Notes: generated by a model not told the origin, from the letters alone. 64,000 bases of DNA from Symbiodinium microadriaticum (GCA_001939145.1 LSRX01000715.1:9026-73025); one strand, 5' to 3'; shown: positions 1 to 10,238, numbered from the stretch's first letter. Program-made: numbers and translations.

Positions 1-93
1 AAGCCGTAAACCCCGAAACTCCCGGGGAAGCCGGGGGGTTCCGCTCTCTGAGGTACCCAAAAACCCTCCTCAGGCCCTGCAGGGGGTTTCGTC

Positions 94-221
94 CTACGGC
101 TGATGGTATAAATCCTGCAGTAATAAGGAATATATACCATAATTCCCATAGTTTAGGGTACCCATAATAAGGAATAGACCATAATTCCCATAGTTTAGGG
201 TCCTTAAGGTAACGCAGGAAT
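94..221 (+). repeat. Palindromic element family A, copy 1 (right end degraded)
   Basis: The left end reads CTACGGCTGATGGTATAAAT and the core contains the family signature CCATAGTTTAGGGT (twice, from an internal duplication of the arm). The right inverted end decays after GGTAACGCAGGAAT. Family A is recognised by inverted ends like CTACGGTTGATGATATAAAT with TCCTGCA just inside. Confidence 0.75.
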
Positions 222-480
222 TAGGGTTTTTTGGGGGTCTTAGGGTTAATTTAGGGCATGTTGGCGTCTTAGGGTCAAATTAGGGCTTGGGGTTTTAGGG
301 TTAATTTATGGCTTTGGGGTTTTAGGGCTAGTTTAGGGCATTTGGGGCTTTAGGATTAATTTAAGGCTTTTGGGGTCTTAGGGTCAATTTAGGAATTTAG
401 GGCTTTGGGGTTTTAGGGTTAAGTCAGGGCTTGGGGTTTAGGGTCGCGTTGAGGTAATTTTAGCGTTTGGGTTCACCCTA
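180..480 (+). repeat. Degenerate TTTAGGG-like tract
   Basis: A continuous run of variants of TTTAGGG (TTAGGGC, TTTAGGG, TTTTAGGG) all in G-rich orientation on the plus strand. It is not a pure telomere array, since units vary from 6 to more than 10 nt. No gene is seen in it. Confidence 0.8.
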
Positions 481-481
481 G

Positions 482-544
482 ATGCTGAACCAGGAGACCA
501 TCGTCGTCAAGGAAGTACAACCAGCCCCTGGGCAGCTGCTTTGA
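482..544 (+). CDS. Candidate short exon
   Basis: An open stretch starts with ATG directly after ACCCTAG and encodes MLNQETIVVKEVQPAPGQLL followed by TGA. The composition is protein-like and the segment stands out from the telomere-like DNA to its left. It may be an exon behind the TAG acceptor. The function is unknown, and 20 codons could be open by chance. Confidence 0.3.
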   Translation: MLNQETIVVKEVQPAPGQLL

Positions 545-969
545 TCTTGGGTACTTGGACCCTCGGAGTCCAGATAGGCCCAACAGGACCAGCTAGAGAT
601 ATATACGCAAAAGTGTTCTTAACATAGTTTCAGCCGCAACTGAAAATCCTTAGTTCAAGTTGATCGGGCTGTAGATCATTATCCGTGGTGAAGCTTCATG
701 GGTGAGTTTGCACTGGGCTGCTTGTAGGACCTAGGACAACTACAAGCAAATCTTGTGTAGTATAGACCTCAGTTAGGACACTTGCTAGCCTTTATTATAC
801 CTAGCTCCATAAAAGCCTGCAGACCCTGCAGTCAACCCTGCAACATCCTGGTTTGGAACTGGCCAGGACGTCGACTTGTAGTACAACTTAGGATAGTATA
901 TAGGTAATAGTATGACCACCCATGAACACTCACGGAGCGTTCCTTTCGTGGTACGTTACTGCGGGGTAC

Positions 970-1325
970 ATCACAACGTAGCCATATCCCTAAACCCTGA
1001 ACCCCTATACCCCTAAGCCCCTAAACCCCTAAACCCCTAAACCCCTAAAGCCCCTAAACCCCAAAACCCCTAAGCCCCTAAATACCTGAACCCTAAACCC
1101 CAAAGCCCCTAAGCCCCTAAACCCCTAAACCCCAAAACACCTAAGCCCCTACACCCCTAAACCCTAAACCCTAAACCCTAAACCCCAAACCCTAAACCCT
1201 AAAACCTAAACCCTAAACCCCAAACCCTAAACCCCTAAACCCCAAACCCCAAACCCTAAACCCTAAACCCCTAAACCCCAAAACACCTAAGCCCCTACAC
1301 CCCTAAACCCTAAACCCCTAAAGCC
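970..1325 (-). repeat. CCCTAAA-like array
   Basis: About 350 bp of CCCTAAA, CCCCTAAA and CCCCAAA units, C-rich on the plus strand. The unit length is mixed, so this is interstitial telomere-like DNA and not a chromosome end. A segment around 1125-1150 recurs at 1262-1310, indicating local duplication. Confidence 0.85.
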
Positions 1326-1630
1326 ATGTTGGGGCCGAGAACTCGGCTCGCCTCACGCAGGAGCCCCACATGACTCCATGTGAAGAATGCAGGTTTTGCA
1401 CCATGCATGTTCATGAAGGCCTCCGAGGAGTTTTCAGAGTGCGCAGGCTTTGAAACACAGGTTCTCGAGCTCCTGTTTAACTTGTAGTTCAATATTCATT
1501 ATCATACCACATGTTGCGTGAACACAACACATTATGTTCTCGGAAGACTTTCCCGCTGTAAGATCGAAATCAAGTCCAAGGTACTAGCACGACAAGATTG
1601 TTTCGCACACTCTAATCCCTCCTTCGGCTG

Positions 1631-1803
1631 AACACCCAGGGCATCTTCCTGGTCCAAAAGCGTTTCGATGGAGTGGTGCTTCTGTCTATGGCCCGGACGC
1701 AGAGCAGCAGCTCCGGCCACTCGTTCTGCAAGTGGACCGTTCTTATACATCGCGCCTCTCGGCAGCTGTGCTGCAGGAAGAGCTCAGATGCAGAGAGAAG
1801 AAT
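1631..1803 (+). CDS. Candidate exon(s)
   Basis: Two overlapping plus-strand frames look coding: one reads TQGIFLVQKRFDGVVLLS in the left half, and another reads LRPLVLQVDRSYTSRLSAAV in the right half up to RCREK. A minus-strand frame (RQKHHSIETLLDQEDALG) is also open. The region lies to the right of a CCCTAAA array. I cannot decide strand or splice sites. Confidence 0.3.
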
Positions 1804-2430
1804 AGTTGTGGATGCGCGTCGCTTGTTATGTTGTGTCCTGTACATGATTGCGCGCGGTGGTGTGGTTCATACAAACAATTGTTTGTGATGGTGGCCGTGC
1901 TTTTCACGACATGACCTGCAAGTTGGCTGCATCATTGCACTGTTCTGGTTGTGTTTGTGGTAATTAAATGGTGCTGATGGTGCTGGTTGTGGCGGTGGTG
2001 ATGTGTCACTCGGTGCAGGTGCTGGTGCTTGCAGCTACTGTGTTGTCTCGCGTTGGGTAGTGCCTACTTTTGAGTCTGGGTTTGTGCTTGTAGTCTGCGG
2101 CAATGCGTCTCGCTGAACGCTTGCATGTGCTGTAGTTGAATCCATTGTTGGTTGTCAACAACGGTCGTTTGCTTTCTGTTGTAGAGTTTGTGCTGACCCT
2201 GACGTTCATGACCCTACTCTAGTGATGGTGTCTGGGAGTCTTAGACGGTAAACGCTGAGTCTTCTGTTGTTGAGGGCATTGCGGTGTTCTTGACGATGAT
2301 GACGAACGTTCTTGTGGTTACGGTTGTTGCTGCTGGTATGTTCAATTTTGTAGTTGAGCAGCATCTCGCTGCTGTTCAAGCATTCTCTACTTGTCACCAG
2401 AATCACTGGTATCACCATGAGGAATCTCAG

Positions 2431-2613
2431 ACATCAGGACACAGCCATGTCGTACACACCGGCCAAGTACCCAAATCAACCAACGTGCTTGAAGAACTCA
2501 AGCCGACTCGCAATCGAATATCCAAAGCTCAAACAGGGCACGCGATAGTGTGGACGCAATTCGTGGTTGGATTCACGCTGTCTTCTCAAGAAAGCAAGGC
2601 AGTACTAATATGA
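2431..2613 (+). CDS. Candidate terminal exon
   Basis: After the acceptor AATCTCAG the frame stays open for about 60 codons to TGA. It includes HVVHTGQVPKSTNVLEELKP and ends ESKAVLI. The codon mix is balanced and there is no simple repeat. Product unknown. An overlapping open frame from 2354 is a weaker alternative. Confidence 0.35.
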   Translation, partial: TSGHSHVVHTGQVPKSTNVLEELKPTRNRISKAQTGHAIVWTQFVVGFTLSSQESKAVLI

Positions 2614-2856
2614 CATCCCCCCAAACCCTATTCTAGCTATTCGGTCCCCTAGGCTAGTTTACGGCCCCTCAGTGGCCCGAAAATTTGTGGTTGTTCGGCT
2701 CAGAGCTTTCTGGAGTCGGCCCCAAACACGGGGGACGAAGCCGGAAGCTAAGGATACTATTTCAAGGGTTAGGGGGTTTTGTATGGTATCAAAGGCAATG
2801 CCCCCAAACTGCAGGGTTAAGGGCCTGGGGTTTAGTGTCTTGGGATTTGAAGCAAA

Positions 2857-2938
2857 CTCTTCTGAACTAGCGCCGACCGCAAATCACGGAAAAGACCTCA
2901 GACTTCCAGACTCAAAATTTTTGAAATCAAACCTATGA
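2857..2938 (+). CDS. Candidate terminal exon
   Basis: The open frame encodes EANSSELAPTANHGKDLRLP and ends at TGA 2936-2938. The upstream part of the same open frame (2672-2856) looks telomere-like and is probably intron. Product unknown. Confidence 0.3.
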
Positions 2939-3069
2939 CCTCGGCCTAAAAGCTCTTTACCACAACCCTAAACCCTAAACCCTAAAAGTTCTAAGAAATC
3001 CCAGGACGGAGTGGTCCCGTCATACTCCAGGCCCAGGGAGATCTTCCGGATTTGTGGAATATTTTGGCG

Positions 3070-3250
3070 CACCTGTAGTCTCCATTGTAGTTCCTTTTGG
3101 TGGCTACGTTATACATGGAGGTTCATGGGACTTAATAAGTACAGTCATAAGTACTTTAATTGGGGTTACTAGGTCCCATGAACCTTTAAGTAGGATCCTA
3201 AATATGGATTTGGTTAAACCAAGAACAGGAACTATGGACACTATAAAGCA
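3070..3250. repeat. Nested palindromic elements (B-like outer, family I inner)
   Basis: An outer inverted pair (AGTCTCCATTGTAGTTCC at 3079 and GGAACTATGGACACTATA near 3230) encloses a second palindrome, GGTTCATGGGACTTA with its inverted partner TAGGTCCCATGAACC at about 3120-3186. The inner unit matches the family at 22911-23055. Confidence 0.55.
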
Positions 3251-3325
3251 GGATGGAGGCTGAGGCTTATAGACAGGCTCCAACATGGTAGACAGGGGGT
3301 TTGTACGGGGTTTTCCTAATCGGGC

Positions 3326-3420
3326 TCTAAATGGGAGTTTCCGAAAGCTAGGGGTAAGGATCCTACCATTTAGGGTACTATATTGGGGTCCCCTATTTTC
3401 GGAAACCCCCAAATGGGGTT
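3326..3420. repeat. Palindromic element family G, copy 1
   Basis: Inverted ends AATGGGAGTTTCCGAAA and TTTCGGAAACCCCCAAAT enclose a core with AGGATCCTACCATTTAGGGT. A second copy lies at 38957-39063. Confidence 0.6.
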
Positions 3421-4080
3421 CATGGCACACTTTGGCCTGAAGAAAGGCCCCAATAAAGGTACTCTCTGTGGTCAAAAGTATGCTATGTCGGCGCATGGCC
3501 CCTTACGTAGGGGTAGCATTCGGCTTTAGGGTCATGGGCCTTTTAGGGTTGAAGAAGTAATGAAAGGCGTAGGGTTCAGGGTGGAGGGCTCACAAGACTG
3601 GTATCGTATTGTACAGGAGTGAGGGGTAAGGGTGCATGAAGCAGATTGTTTCAAGCCCTTCATAAATCGGAATCTTAGGCCAAGCAATATGGATTGCAGG
3701 GGCAGCTTCGCTCATTCCTAAACAGGCTTAGGGGTTGAGGATTCAGAAGGCAAGGGTGGCACTTGGGTCAACGTGTGGTTTTTGAGCAGGAGCTATGGCA
3801 ACGGATCTTATCCGCAAGCACGAACCTCAAAGCCTTGAGCCGAAACCTTAAGCCCTTGAAGGGTAAACTGAAAGGGCTACACCGTAAATCCTGAAAATTC
3901 AGCCAGGACTACTTAAATCCTTATATAATATGTTCAATTATTCCCGAAGCCCAGACAGGTCCCTGATTGCTGGTTCTTAGCCTCGCAGGATCGTTATGTG
4001 AGTACCTGAACGTGTGCTCATAATTCAGATGAGCCCTGTATCTGCGGTGGACTGGATACTACATTCATTTGTCCTTCAAG
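3420..4080. other. Unique DNA without recognised gene
   Basis: Mixed sequence with short TTAGGG-like runs (3510-3630) and many frame stops. I see no exon that I would defend. Confidence 0.4.
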
Positions 4081-4104
4081 ATGTTCGTATGATCCTGACC
4101 CATG

Positions 4105-4257
4105 GCCCATGTCCAAGAAGATTCACGGCAAATCGCTCCGCCACTGCAGGTCTGTGCTAAGGCGATGTGGGCCAGGGGTGCAGCTGGATTGCTCCTCGGA
4201 ACCAACGTGATTTTTTGTCGCGGAAGCTTTGCGTGTTCAGGTGAAGCGGAGTGTTGA
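4105..4257 (+). CDS. Candidate terminal exon
   Basis: Fifty open codons, including QIAPPLQVCAKAMWARGAAG and LLLGTNVIFCRGSFACSGEA, end in TGA. A mildly hydrophobic middle is visible. A minus-strand frame covers the same span but is richer in His and Ser and looks less protein-like. Product unknown. Confidence 0.35.
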   Translation, partial: AHVQEDSRQIAPPLQVCAKAMWARGAAGLLLGTNVIFCRGSFACSGEAEC

Positions 4258-4390
4258 TGATGGTAATACGAGAACCCCCGACTAATGTTCATTGCAAGAA
4301 ATCACAGCACCGGCAATCCTCGTATAACAGGTCAATTGCAAGCCCTGCCCCCAAACAAAAGAACCACCATTTCACTATGCCGTCACCGTC

Positions 4391-4392
4391 AT

Positions 4393-4424
<32 letters not shown>

Positions 4425-4431
4425 GCATCAT
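4391..4431 (+). repeat. (ATC)n microsatellite
   Basis: Thirteen or so consecutive ATC/CAT trinucleotides with one interruption (CAGCATCATC). Confidence 0.9.
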
Positions 4432-5447
4432 CACAACTTCGCATGATCCTTCAAGCCCTAAAACCCGCTAAACCACTGAACCTTGAAGCCCGAAACTCGA
4501 AGCCAAGCGGATCACCAGGCTTACAGCGAAGCGGGTCCCCGCGGCTCTAGAGCAGAAGCAGCTCGGCCGCCCTGGGAGTGTCGCGTAGGGTGTAGGAGTT
4601 TAGGGTTTTAGGGTTTCAGGTTTCAGGGTTTAGGGTTTCGGGTTTAGGGCTTATAGGGTGCTTGCATGACGAAGGGTTCCAGGGTGAAGGGCTCAGGGTT
4701 TCGGAATTATTATAAGGTTCGCCTCTACAGGATATGATGACTAGGACCATTAGGAAGTATCGTTCAAGGTTCAGGAACAACGGTCCAGACTTAGGAATTT
4801 GCTGTGGGGGGTTAGGGCATAATTTGCGCTCAGGGTTCAACAATCGAGTTTCGGGTTAAGATTTCGACTAAGCCGACTAAGCTGTTCGAAGGCAAGCAAC
4901 AATAAGATGCAACGGGCCGGTGGTTTGAAGCGAATACGAACCGTTCTAGTAACACTAAGAGCAAAACTCATACGATCATGAAGATTGCCCTAAGAGGTTT
5001 CTACAAATTACAGGTCCTGTCTCACTTACATAGAGGTCCTGTTATTTCAGGTTCTACCAAGTTGTCCCTTTCTCTCTGAATCTGCCACCTCGAATCCTCA
5101 TATGCATATCCCACATCAGCGGCGTTGGACTGAAGCCTTATCTTGCTAGGCGACGACTGCGCAGTCTACAAACCGGGGGCAGTGTCGTCGCCATCAATCG
5201 ATCATTAAGTGATGTTCGTATCGAACGTAGAGGCCTGAACATTTACACCTTTAAGCGGGGCCCTATAGGCGATACACCGTATACACCCCTAAACCAAACC
5301 CTCAACCATGAAACCCTAAGCCGTAGTAGCGCTGCTGTCATGTCCATGGGGTCCAGGATTTAGGATTCACGATGATTGGTAGAATTAGGCGTCTCTTGTT
5401 GGGTACCAAAAAGCATGTTGCTACAATAGAGCACGGCAGCAAGCATG

Positions 5448-5920
5448 CTATGTTAGAGATACAACAAGAAGAGCGAGACGCAACCGCGGGGCTAATCCGG
5501 CAAATGCAGTAACCTCCTTCCAGACCCTACGAGGCCTTCGATGTTTCAACTCTGACTGCTGCGACCTCTTCTTTCTTGAATTCCAAACCCGACACTCACC
5601 ATCACCAACATCCATGGAAGGCTTCCCTGCCAGCTCTGCGCACAAAGTGGCCATGCCAGCCGAAACTGTCCGAACCAGCGGCGTCGACCACGTTATGCAC
5701 GATGGCGGCCCGTCCTGGATCGGGTCGGTGGGGTTTGATGTTAATGTAGGGGCCTGAATAATTAGAATAGGGTTTTAGTTTTGGGGGTTCCTTATTAAAC
5801 AATTATAGTATAATGGGCCCCAAAACCCTATTCTAATTCTTAAGGCCCCTATATTAGCCGCAAGGGGTCCACCTTACCTATAATTCTAGCAGCATAGAAG
5901 GGCTTAACAAATCGTCCTAG
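5448..5920 (+). CDS. Two-exon gene fragment interrupted by a palindromic element
   Basis: The left exon is open for about 290 bp to 5745 and includes CDLFFLEFQTRHSPSPTSME and HVMHDGGPSWIGSVGFDVN. It stops at AAT just before GTAGGGGCC, the left end of a family D element. The element ends CCCCTATATTAG at 5857, and the right exon (5858-5920) continues in the same frame as PQGVHLTYNSSSIEGLNKSS to TAG. Removing 5746-5857 (112 nt, GT-AG) therefore joins the frames. The extreme left could instead use another frame (EIQQEERDATAGLIRQMQ). Product unknown; both ends of the gene are undefined. Confidence 0.5.
5746..5857 (+). repeat. Family D palindromic element acting as a candidate intron
   Basis: The inverted ends are GTAGGGGCCTGAATAATTAG and CTAATTCTTAAGGCCCCTAT, and the core holds AGTATAATGGGCCCC. 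The element starts with GT and ends TATTAG, and both flanks are open in one frame. This is the clearest family D copy in intron position. Confidence 0.8.
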
Positions 5921-6140
5921 GGTTCCTTCAGGTAAGTTAGAGCCCCGCCTACTACCACTTGTAGTCAAAGCCCAGAGGGCAGATTTCTGGCGTCCTTTCG
6001 ACCCGTAGGCTTGCGGGGCAGCATCCGAGCCTCCAAACAGCCACAGGGTTTCGCGTTCCGGGCCCGGAGCCCTAAATCCTGTAAGCCCTAAATCCACAGC
6101 CATAAACCCTAAGCTATAATAAGCTCTGAGCCTTAAACCC

Positions 6141-6260
6141 GAAAGGCCTGAAGAGAAAGGTTCTAAAATCGAGGTCTCAAGACTTGGCGGCCTGGAACTT
6201 ATTCGAGGTGGCCGCCTGGCACCTGAAATTCGTGGGGGAAGGTCTCATAAGGATCCCTAA
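6141..6260 (+). CDS. Candidate terminal exon
   Basis: To the right of a CCCTAAA-like tract the frame is open from about 6141 to TAA 6258-6260. It encodes EEKGSKIEVSRLGGLELIRG followed by a second RGG-containing stretch (GGRLAPEIRGGRSHKDP). The sequence is basic and glycine-rich. Product unknown. Confidence 0.4.
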   Translation, partial: ERPEEKGSKIEVSRLGGLELIRGGRLAPEIRGGRSHKDP

Positions 6261-6600
6261 AGCACAGCATGAGTCTGTGGATTCGGGCCCCAACAAGGTG
6301 CTTCGGCTTTTAAATTAAAGGCTTACGGTTTACGGATCAAGCATGCTGCGCTTGTTGGGTTCAGGGACTCAAAGGGTCAAAGCAAAAGCCCAAGCCCAAA
6401 GTCTCTAAGTTTCTGAGCTTCAGGGGCGCTTGGGGGNCAGTAACCCGAACGGGATTTGAAGAGGAGAAAGGGGGGGGGGGTCATGAGCATGTAGGCTCCT
6501 CAAACGCTGGGAGTGTATAGGATAGCCCCTAAATCCTTCAAGCCTATCTGCATACGGCTTGGTTTAGAGGTTTAGTTTTTATTTACCGTCAGCTCTGCAG

Positions 6601-6708
6601 GCAACTGAGCTGGTGTTAGTGGTCGCCCATGTTCACCACAGCCTTATTCACAACGCCCACCACCCCCCCCAGCCCAAAAAAGAAAAAAAAATAATATTAA
6701 AAAATAAA
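6601..6708 (+). CDS. Candidate exon with strong acceptor
   Basis: A pyrimidine-rich tract ends in CAGCTCTGCAG at 6600. The following frame encodes ATELVLVVAHVHHSLIHNAH and runs into an A-rich tail with TAA. The exon probably ends before the A-rich stretch, but the donor is not clear. It may belong with the exon at 6820. Product unknown. Confidence 0.35.
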
Positions 6709-6819
6709 TAAAAAAAAACACACACACACAAGCAAAAACACATTGTCATCACCAGTGGCATAAGCCGACACTCCATCAACCTAAACGAACACATAATTGT
6801 CAACACCGTCAACGTTCAG

Positions 6820-6921
6820 GATACTTGCTTAGACCCTGGCGCGCTCTCGCTTTGTGTGGCGCTGGTGGCTAGCTCGGAACAGGGCGCTGTGGGACTTGTC
6901 GTGTCTTGGCTCTGCATATAA
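6820..6921 (+). CDS. Candidate terminal exon, hydrophobic
   Basis: The acceptor AACGTTCAG|G is followed by an open frame, DTCLDPGALSLCVALVASSE and QGAVGLVVSWLCI, to TAA. The stretch is hydrophobic enough to be a membrane segment. A second open frame (W-rich) overlaps but needs a different acceptor. Product unknown. Confidence 0.45.
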   Translation, partial: DTCLDPGALSLCVALVASSEQGAVGLVVSWLCI

Positions 6922-7059
6922 ATCGGATCGTTTCGCGATTGTACGTAAGCCCTAAACACGAAACCCCTAAACCCTAAACCCTAAACACGAAACCCCTAAA
7001 CCCTAAACCCCTGATTCTTTGTGTACCTGCTCTAACCCCTCATTTCCAAGGCCAGCCCA

Positions 7060-7275
7060 AATCACGACTGGACACCAATCCATCTCAGCTGTGGTTTGCC
7101 ATGATATGTGGTCGGGTTATGTAGACTTGCGAAAGGAAGCAGAGAGCAAGAAAGCTCTCTGGGGATTGAACCCCAAATGCTTCTTGAGAATATCTGTGGT
7201 GGTTGGGGCGGGACTACATGCCGACATAAGCGGGTGTGCCCGATTCTTAAAGAAGCGCACCCAGCGTACGCTAAA
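7060..7275 (+). repeat. Dispersed repeat family J, copy 1
   Basis: The block shares AGGAAGCAGAGAGCAAGAAAGC, TTGAGAATA, GGTGGTTGGGGCGGGACT and GCGCACCCA in the same order with 35645-35885. The open frame 7019-7525 that covers it is probably a by-product of the repeat. Confidence 0.6.
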
Positions 7276-7319
7276 CCCTGTAAACCCTGCACCCTTAGCC
7301 CCTTACAGTAAGACTGGCC

Positions 7320-7535
7320 ATCTGAGGTTGCACAGTGCAGGCATGGGCATGTCGTCATTTCAACATTTTCTCTATTGGAGAGTTCAGAAGCCCTTGGGGT
7401 CCATGTGCCCAAACAGGATTCGCGCAAAGGGTTCCTCTAAAAGGGTTCTACATGGGTACCATGACGGTTTACGGTATACGGCTCCGTGTGCCCAAATACT
7501 GGTACTAGATACTTTGGACCCTTAGGGAAGTTTGG
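7320..7535. repeat. Degenerate family C palindromic elements
   Basis: The segment contains GGGGTCCATGTGCCCAAA, GGGTACCATGACGGTTTACGG, and a right end ACTTTGGACCCTTAGGG. Two family C units appear to be nested or fused. The same hybrid occurs at 9330-9490. Confidence 0.55.
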
Positions 7536-7712
7536 GCTTCGCACTGTTTGTCAATGCAGGAAGAAATCTGCCAGACATGGACATCCATCGGGTTGTGGGG
7601 GTATATTACTACTCTAGCTATCATAAGGAAGCCCAGGAATGGTTTTGGTAGTTATTTAGACCCCCAATATTAGGCCGGCCATGTATTGGAGCACCGAGGC
7701 TGGGCTTTCTAG

Positions 7713-7885
7713 TTCTATAATATATAATATATATATTACATAATATATAATATATAATATATAATATATAATATATAATAGATAATAGATAATAGATAAT
7801 AGATAATAGATAACATATAATATATAGTATATAATATATACTATAGTAGATTGTATATTATAGTATAGTATAATATAATATAATT
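7713..7885. repeat. (ATATAAT)n AT-rich tandem repeat
   Basis: About 170 bp of ATATAAT, then AGATAAT units, decaying into ATAGTAT. Confidence 0.9.
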
Positions 7886-8139
7886 TTACTGCAGCTCGCT
7901 GTGTTGAGAAAGTTGACTGTTCTAAAGGGTTTATCTCGAGTTCAGGATAGCTAATTCGAAGAATAGTATAGGGTTTGGCGGTCCATGGTGTTTACCATAC
8001 CTTGTGTATAAAGAACCGTCAGGAATACCATTTTACCGTTCTACCACCTGTGTTAAGATGCCCGTTTTACTGTGCTGACGTCTGGGGTTCAAGATTTTCG
8101 AGGTGACCCCCAAACCCTAAGCCACATCTAGACTGGCAG

Positions 8140-8529
8140 TGCAGTCACGAACAAGGTCACGGATGACGGCCGAAAGAGTGCTGGTGGCTATCCCACATCT
8201 GCGCTGAGAAGCACCGGGCCGCGCCCGGGCGCGGATTCGGGTCAGGGTTTAGGAGCTAGCGGCTATTACAGGGTCAGGGTTCTGCGCCTAGCGAAGAATA
8301 TAGGATAATAGCGGCTGATAGGGGTCGGAAGAGGGTAACAGCGCAAGCCGAGGTGCTTGCGTGTTTTGGGTCGATTCAACCTAGCAGCTGTAGCGGTGAT
8401 GTTCACCAGTCGAAACTGAGCCCTGAAAGCCTACGCTTTGATCCTCAATCCTCAACCCGACAACAGAAGCTTCGTGTTGCTGAGGTGGGCAAGATCGGGC
8501 TTTCAAAACAGTCAGGTGTGTCATGTTAG
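8140..8529 (+). CDS. Two-exon gene fragment
   Basis: Exon 8140-8240 follows the acceptor ACTGGCAG and encodes AVTNKVTDDGRKSAGGYPTS and ALRSTGPRPGADS. It ends with donor G|GTCAGGGTTTAGG. After a 101-nt intron and acceptor GGGTAACAG (8341), the second exon stays open for 61 codons in the matching phase (AEVLACFGSIQPSSCSGDVH, then LSPESLRFDPQSSTRQQKLR and EVGKIGLSKQSGVSC) to TAG 8527-8529. The intron is largely TTTAGGG-like DNA. An alternative frame of exon 2 gives a shorter product but breaks phase. No domain recognised; the C-terminal half is Ser- and Gln-rich. Confidence 0.55.
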
Positions 8530-9014
8530 CGGCTCAAAGTAGCTCTGAATCCCGAAAACGAGACACTACAGCACCGAGGTTCAATCCCATCACGAGCTGG
8601 GACGAGGACTCAGCGCATCATTTTGGGGGTGGAGACGTGCCCCCCTTCTGCAAGATGCAATCCTTGTGTTCGGTTAACGGGGTCAGATCGGACGATTCTG
8701 TTCGGGTCCGTCTGTCCATCAGCAATCCAGCAAGATTGTTCCATAGTATCCATAGTCATCAACAGCATGATCAGCAGCACCGCCTCATCTTATCATCACA
8801 TCATCACCGATCATCAGCATCACCATCTTGGCCATCGACATTGGGAACACGAACCAAGCAGCGCCAATGCTGCTCTTTCGGGTGGAGGTGCAGTAGGAGG
8901 TTCATCACAACCGGAACCAATCCATTACCAGTGGTCTTTGGCCAACTTCATGATTGTTCCAGGCATCCGGCTTCTTCATATTTAGGGGATATACAACTCT
9001 ACAAACTACATTAA
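8523..9014 (+). CDS. Open frame of doubtful status
   Basis: ATG 8523 opens 163 codons. The first third (SSSESRKRDTTAPRFNPITS) looks coding. The middle is His/Ser-rich because of CATCAC-like low complexity. A different frame near 8825-8890 reads ILAIDIGNTNQAAPMLLFRV and looks more like an exon. I treat this as a region with one or two exons, not as one protein. Confidence 0.25.
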   Translation: MLAAQSSSESRKRDTTAPRFNPITSWDEDSAHHFGGGDVPPFCKMQSLCSVNGVRSDDSVRVRLSISNPARLFHSIHSHQQHDQQHRLILSSHHHRSSASPSWPSTLGTRTKQRQCCSFGWRCSRRFITTGTNPLPVVFGQLHDCSRHPASSYLGDIQLYKLH

Positions 9015-9102
9015 ACCTTGTCCCAAAACCCGAAGCACCGAAGCACCCTACGGCAAGAACGCGAAACTAAGCCCGCAAGACTCTAAAGACCCCAGACCAA
9101 AT

Positions 9103-9230
9103 AAAGGGGCCTTGTTACTTACCTATGTTTTTTTTTGTTTTTTTGGGGGGGTCCTTATCATAATAGTTAAACCATAATATACCCCAAAACTCTATTCTAA
9201 CGATTTAAGGCCTTACAGAAGAGCCGTTAT
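9103..9230. repeat. Family D element, degraded
   Basis: AAAGGGGCCTTGTTACTTACC on the left and CCCAAAACTCTATTCTAACG followed by AAGGCC on the right, with a T-rich interruption in the left arm. Confidence 0.55.
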
Positions 9231-9329
9231 ACCCCCCCAGGGCCCGAAAGGTCCTAAAGCCCCTAAACACCCTGAGCAACGCTGAGGGCGCCTGCCTGTG
9301 CCCTCCAAAAAAACGTTTGTTTAAAGATT

Positions 9330-9490
9330 TAAAGGGTTCCTTTAAAGGGCCCTATATGGGTACCATGATGGTTTAGGGCATAAGGCTCCATGTGCCCAAA
9401 TCGTTCGGACTTTGGCCTTAAACTAGTCCCTACACAGCTACTTTAGGGCCAAAGTATCTACTAGATAAATATATGACACCCCCTTAGGGC
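9330..9490. repeat. Degenerate family C element
   Basis: Carries GGGTACCATGATGGTTTAGG, GGCTCCATGTGCCCAAAT, ACTTTGGCCTTAAACTAGTCC and ACTTTAGGGCCAAAGTAT, all family C blocks. Confidence 0.55.
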
Positions 9491-10068
9491 AGATCCAGCG
9501 GAACGCTAGACAATCCAAAACACCAGATGTATCTGAACCTCAAAATCCCTTGAACCCAAAGCCCTGTCAGGAGCAAATCCGCCGGTGCTCTCAGCTAAAC
9601 GCTCCGGCTCCATCAGAAGAGGCGTTTTTGGCTTGGGGGTTTAAGGTTTGGCGCTTTAGCGTTTCAGGGTTTAGGTCTTAGGCATTAGGCCTTTCAACAA
9701 CTCTTCCTGTCTGTTTTTCTACCGATCTTTCTCGCTCTCTCCCTGTCTCCCTCTCCTCCTTTTGCGGGATGAAGCATGAAATGATCTTGTAGCCCTTGGA
9801 ATGATCACTAAGTGCAGTTTTCGTCGCCTGCCTATATCGGTCAGGACCGCCCCAAACCCCGGAACCAATTGAAAGAAGCAGCCTAAAATCCTAAAGCCCC
9901 AAAGCCCGAAAAGCCTACAGCCCCAAACCCAACAGACCCAACACCCTGAACCCCTAAACCCTAAAGCCCTTGTAAACCATAACCTTAAACTGAGAGTCTT
10001 GCGCTTGCTTTAATTCTGGGCGCTGCAAGCTAAGCATTGCGGTGGGGGTTTCGGGTTCATGCTGCAGT
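9490..10068. other. No supported gene
   Basis: Telomere-like fragments, a pyrimidine-rich stretch at 9700-9760 (CTCTCTCCCTGTCTCCCTCTC) and short open pieces only. Confidence 0.4.
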
Positions 10069-10185
10069 ATAGGGGCCTAAATCATTACCAATATTCTTTG
10101 GGGGCTTCTTGTTAGGAATTCTAGTATAATATGCACCAAAACCCTATTTTACTTATTAAGGTTCCTAAATAAGCCTCGTATTATT
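10069..10185. repeat. Family D element, copy 2
   Basis: The left end is TATAGGGGCCTAAATCATTAC and the right arm ACCCTATTTTACTTATTAAGG then TTCCTAAATAAG. The left flank GCTGCAG and the right AAG would allow GT-AG use, but the flanking frames are not convincing. Confidence 0.65.
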
Positions 10186-10206
10186 ACAGTTCTTGCACAA
10201 TGTACC

Positions 10207-10238
10207 CCACAATGTACCCCCCCCCCCCCCCCCCCCCN
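10207..10238. other. Poly-C run ending in N
   Basis: About 30 C residues followed by one N at 10238. It directly abuts the large inverted repeat, so the join may be a poorly resolved assembly point. Confidence 0.85.

Noticed and set aside
980-1320. True telomere
   Set aside because: Units are mixed (CCCTAAA, CCCCTAAA, CCCCAAA) and unique sequence continues on both sides; similar tracts occur throughout.
3832-3850. Reverse-complement spliced-leader relic (CTTGAGCCGAAA)
   Set aside because: A mismatch within 12 bases and no element boundary; likely chance.
8572-8600. tRNA-like GGTTCAATCCC box
   Set aside because: The T-stem does not pair (CGAGG against CCATC), and no acceptor or anticodon arm was found.
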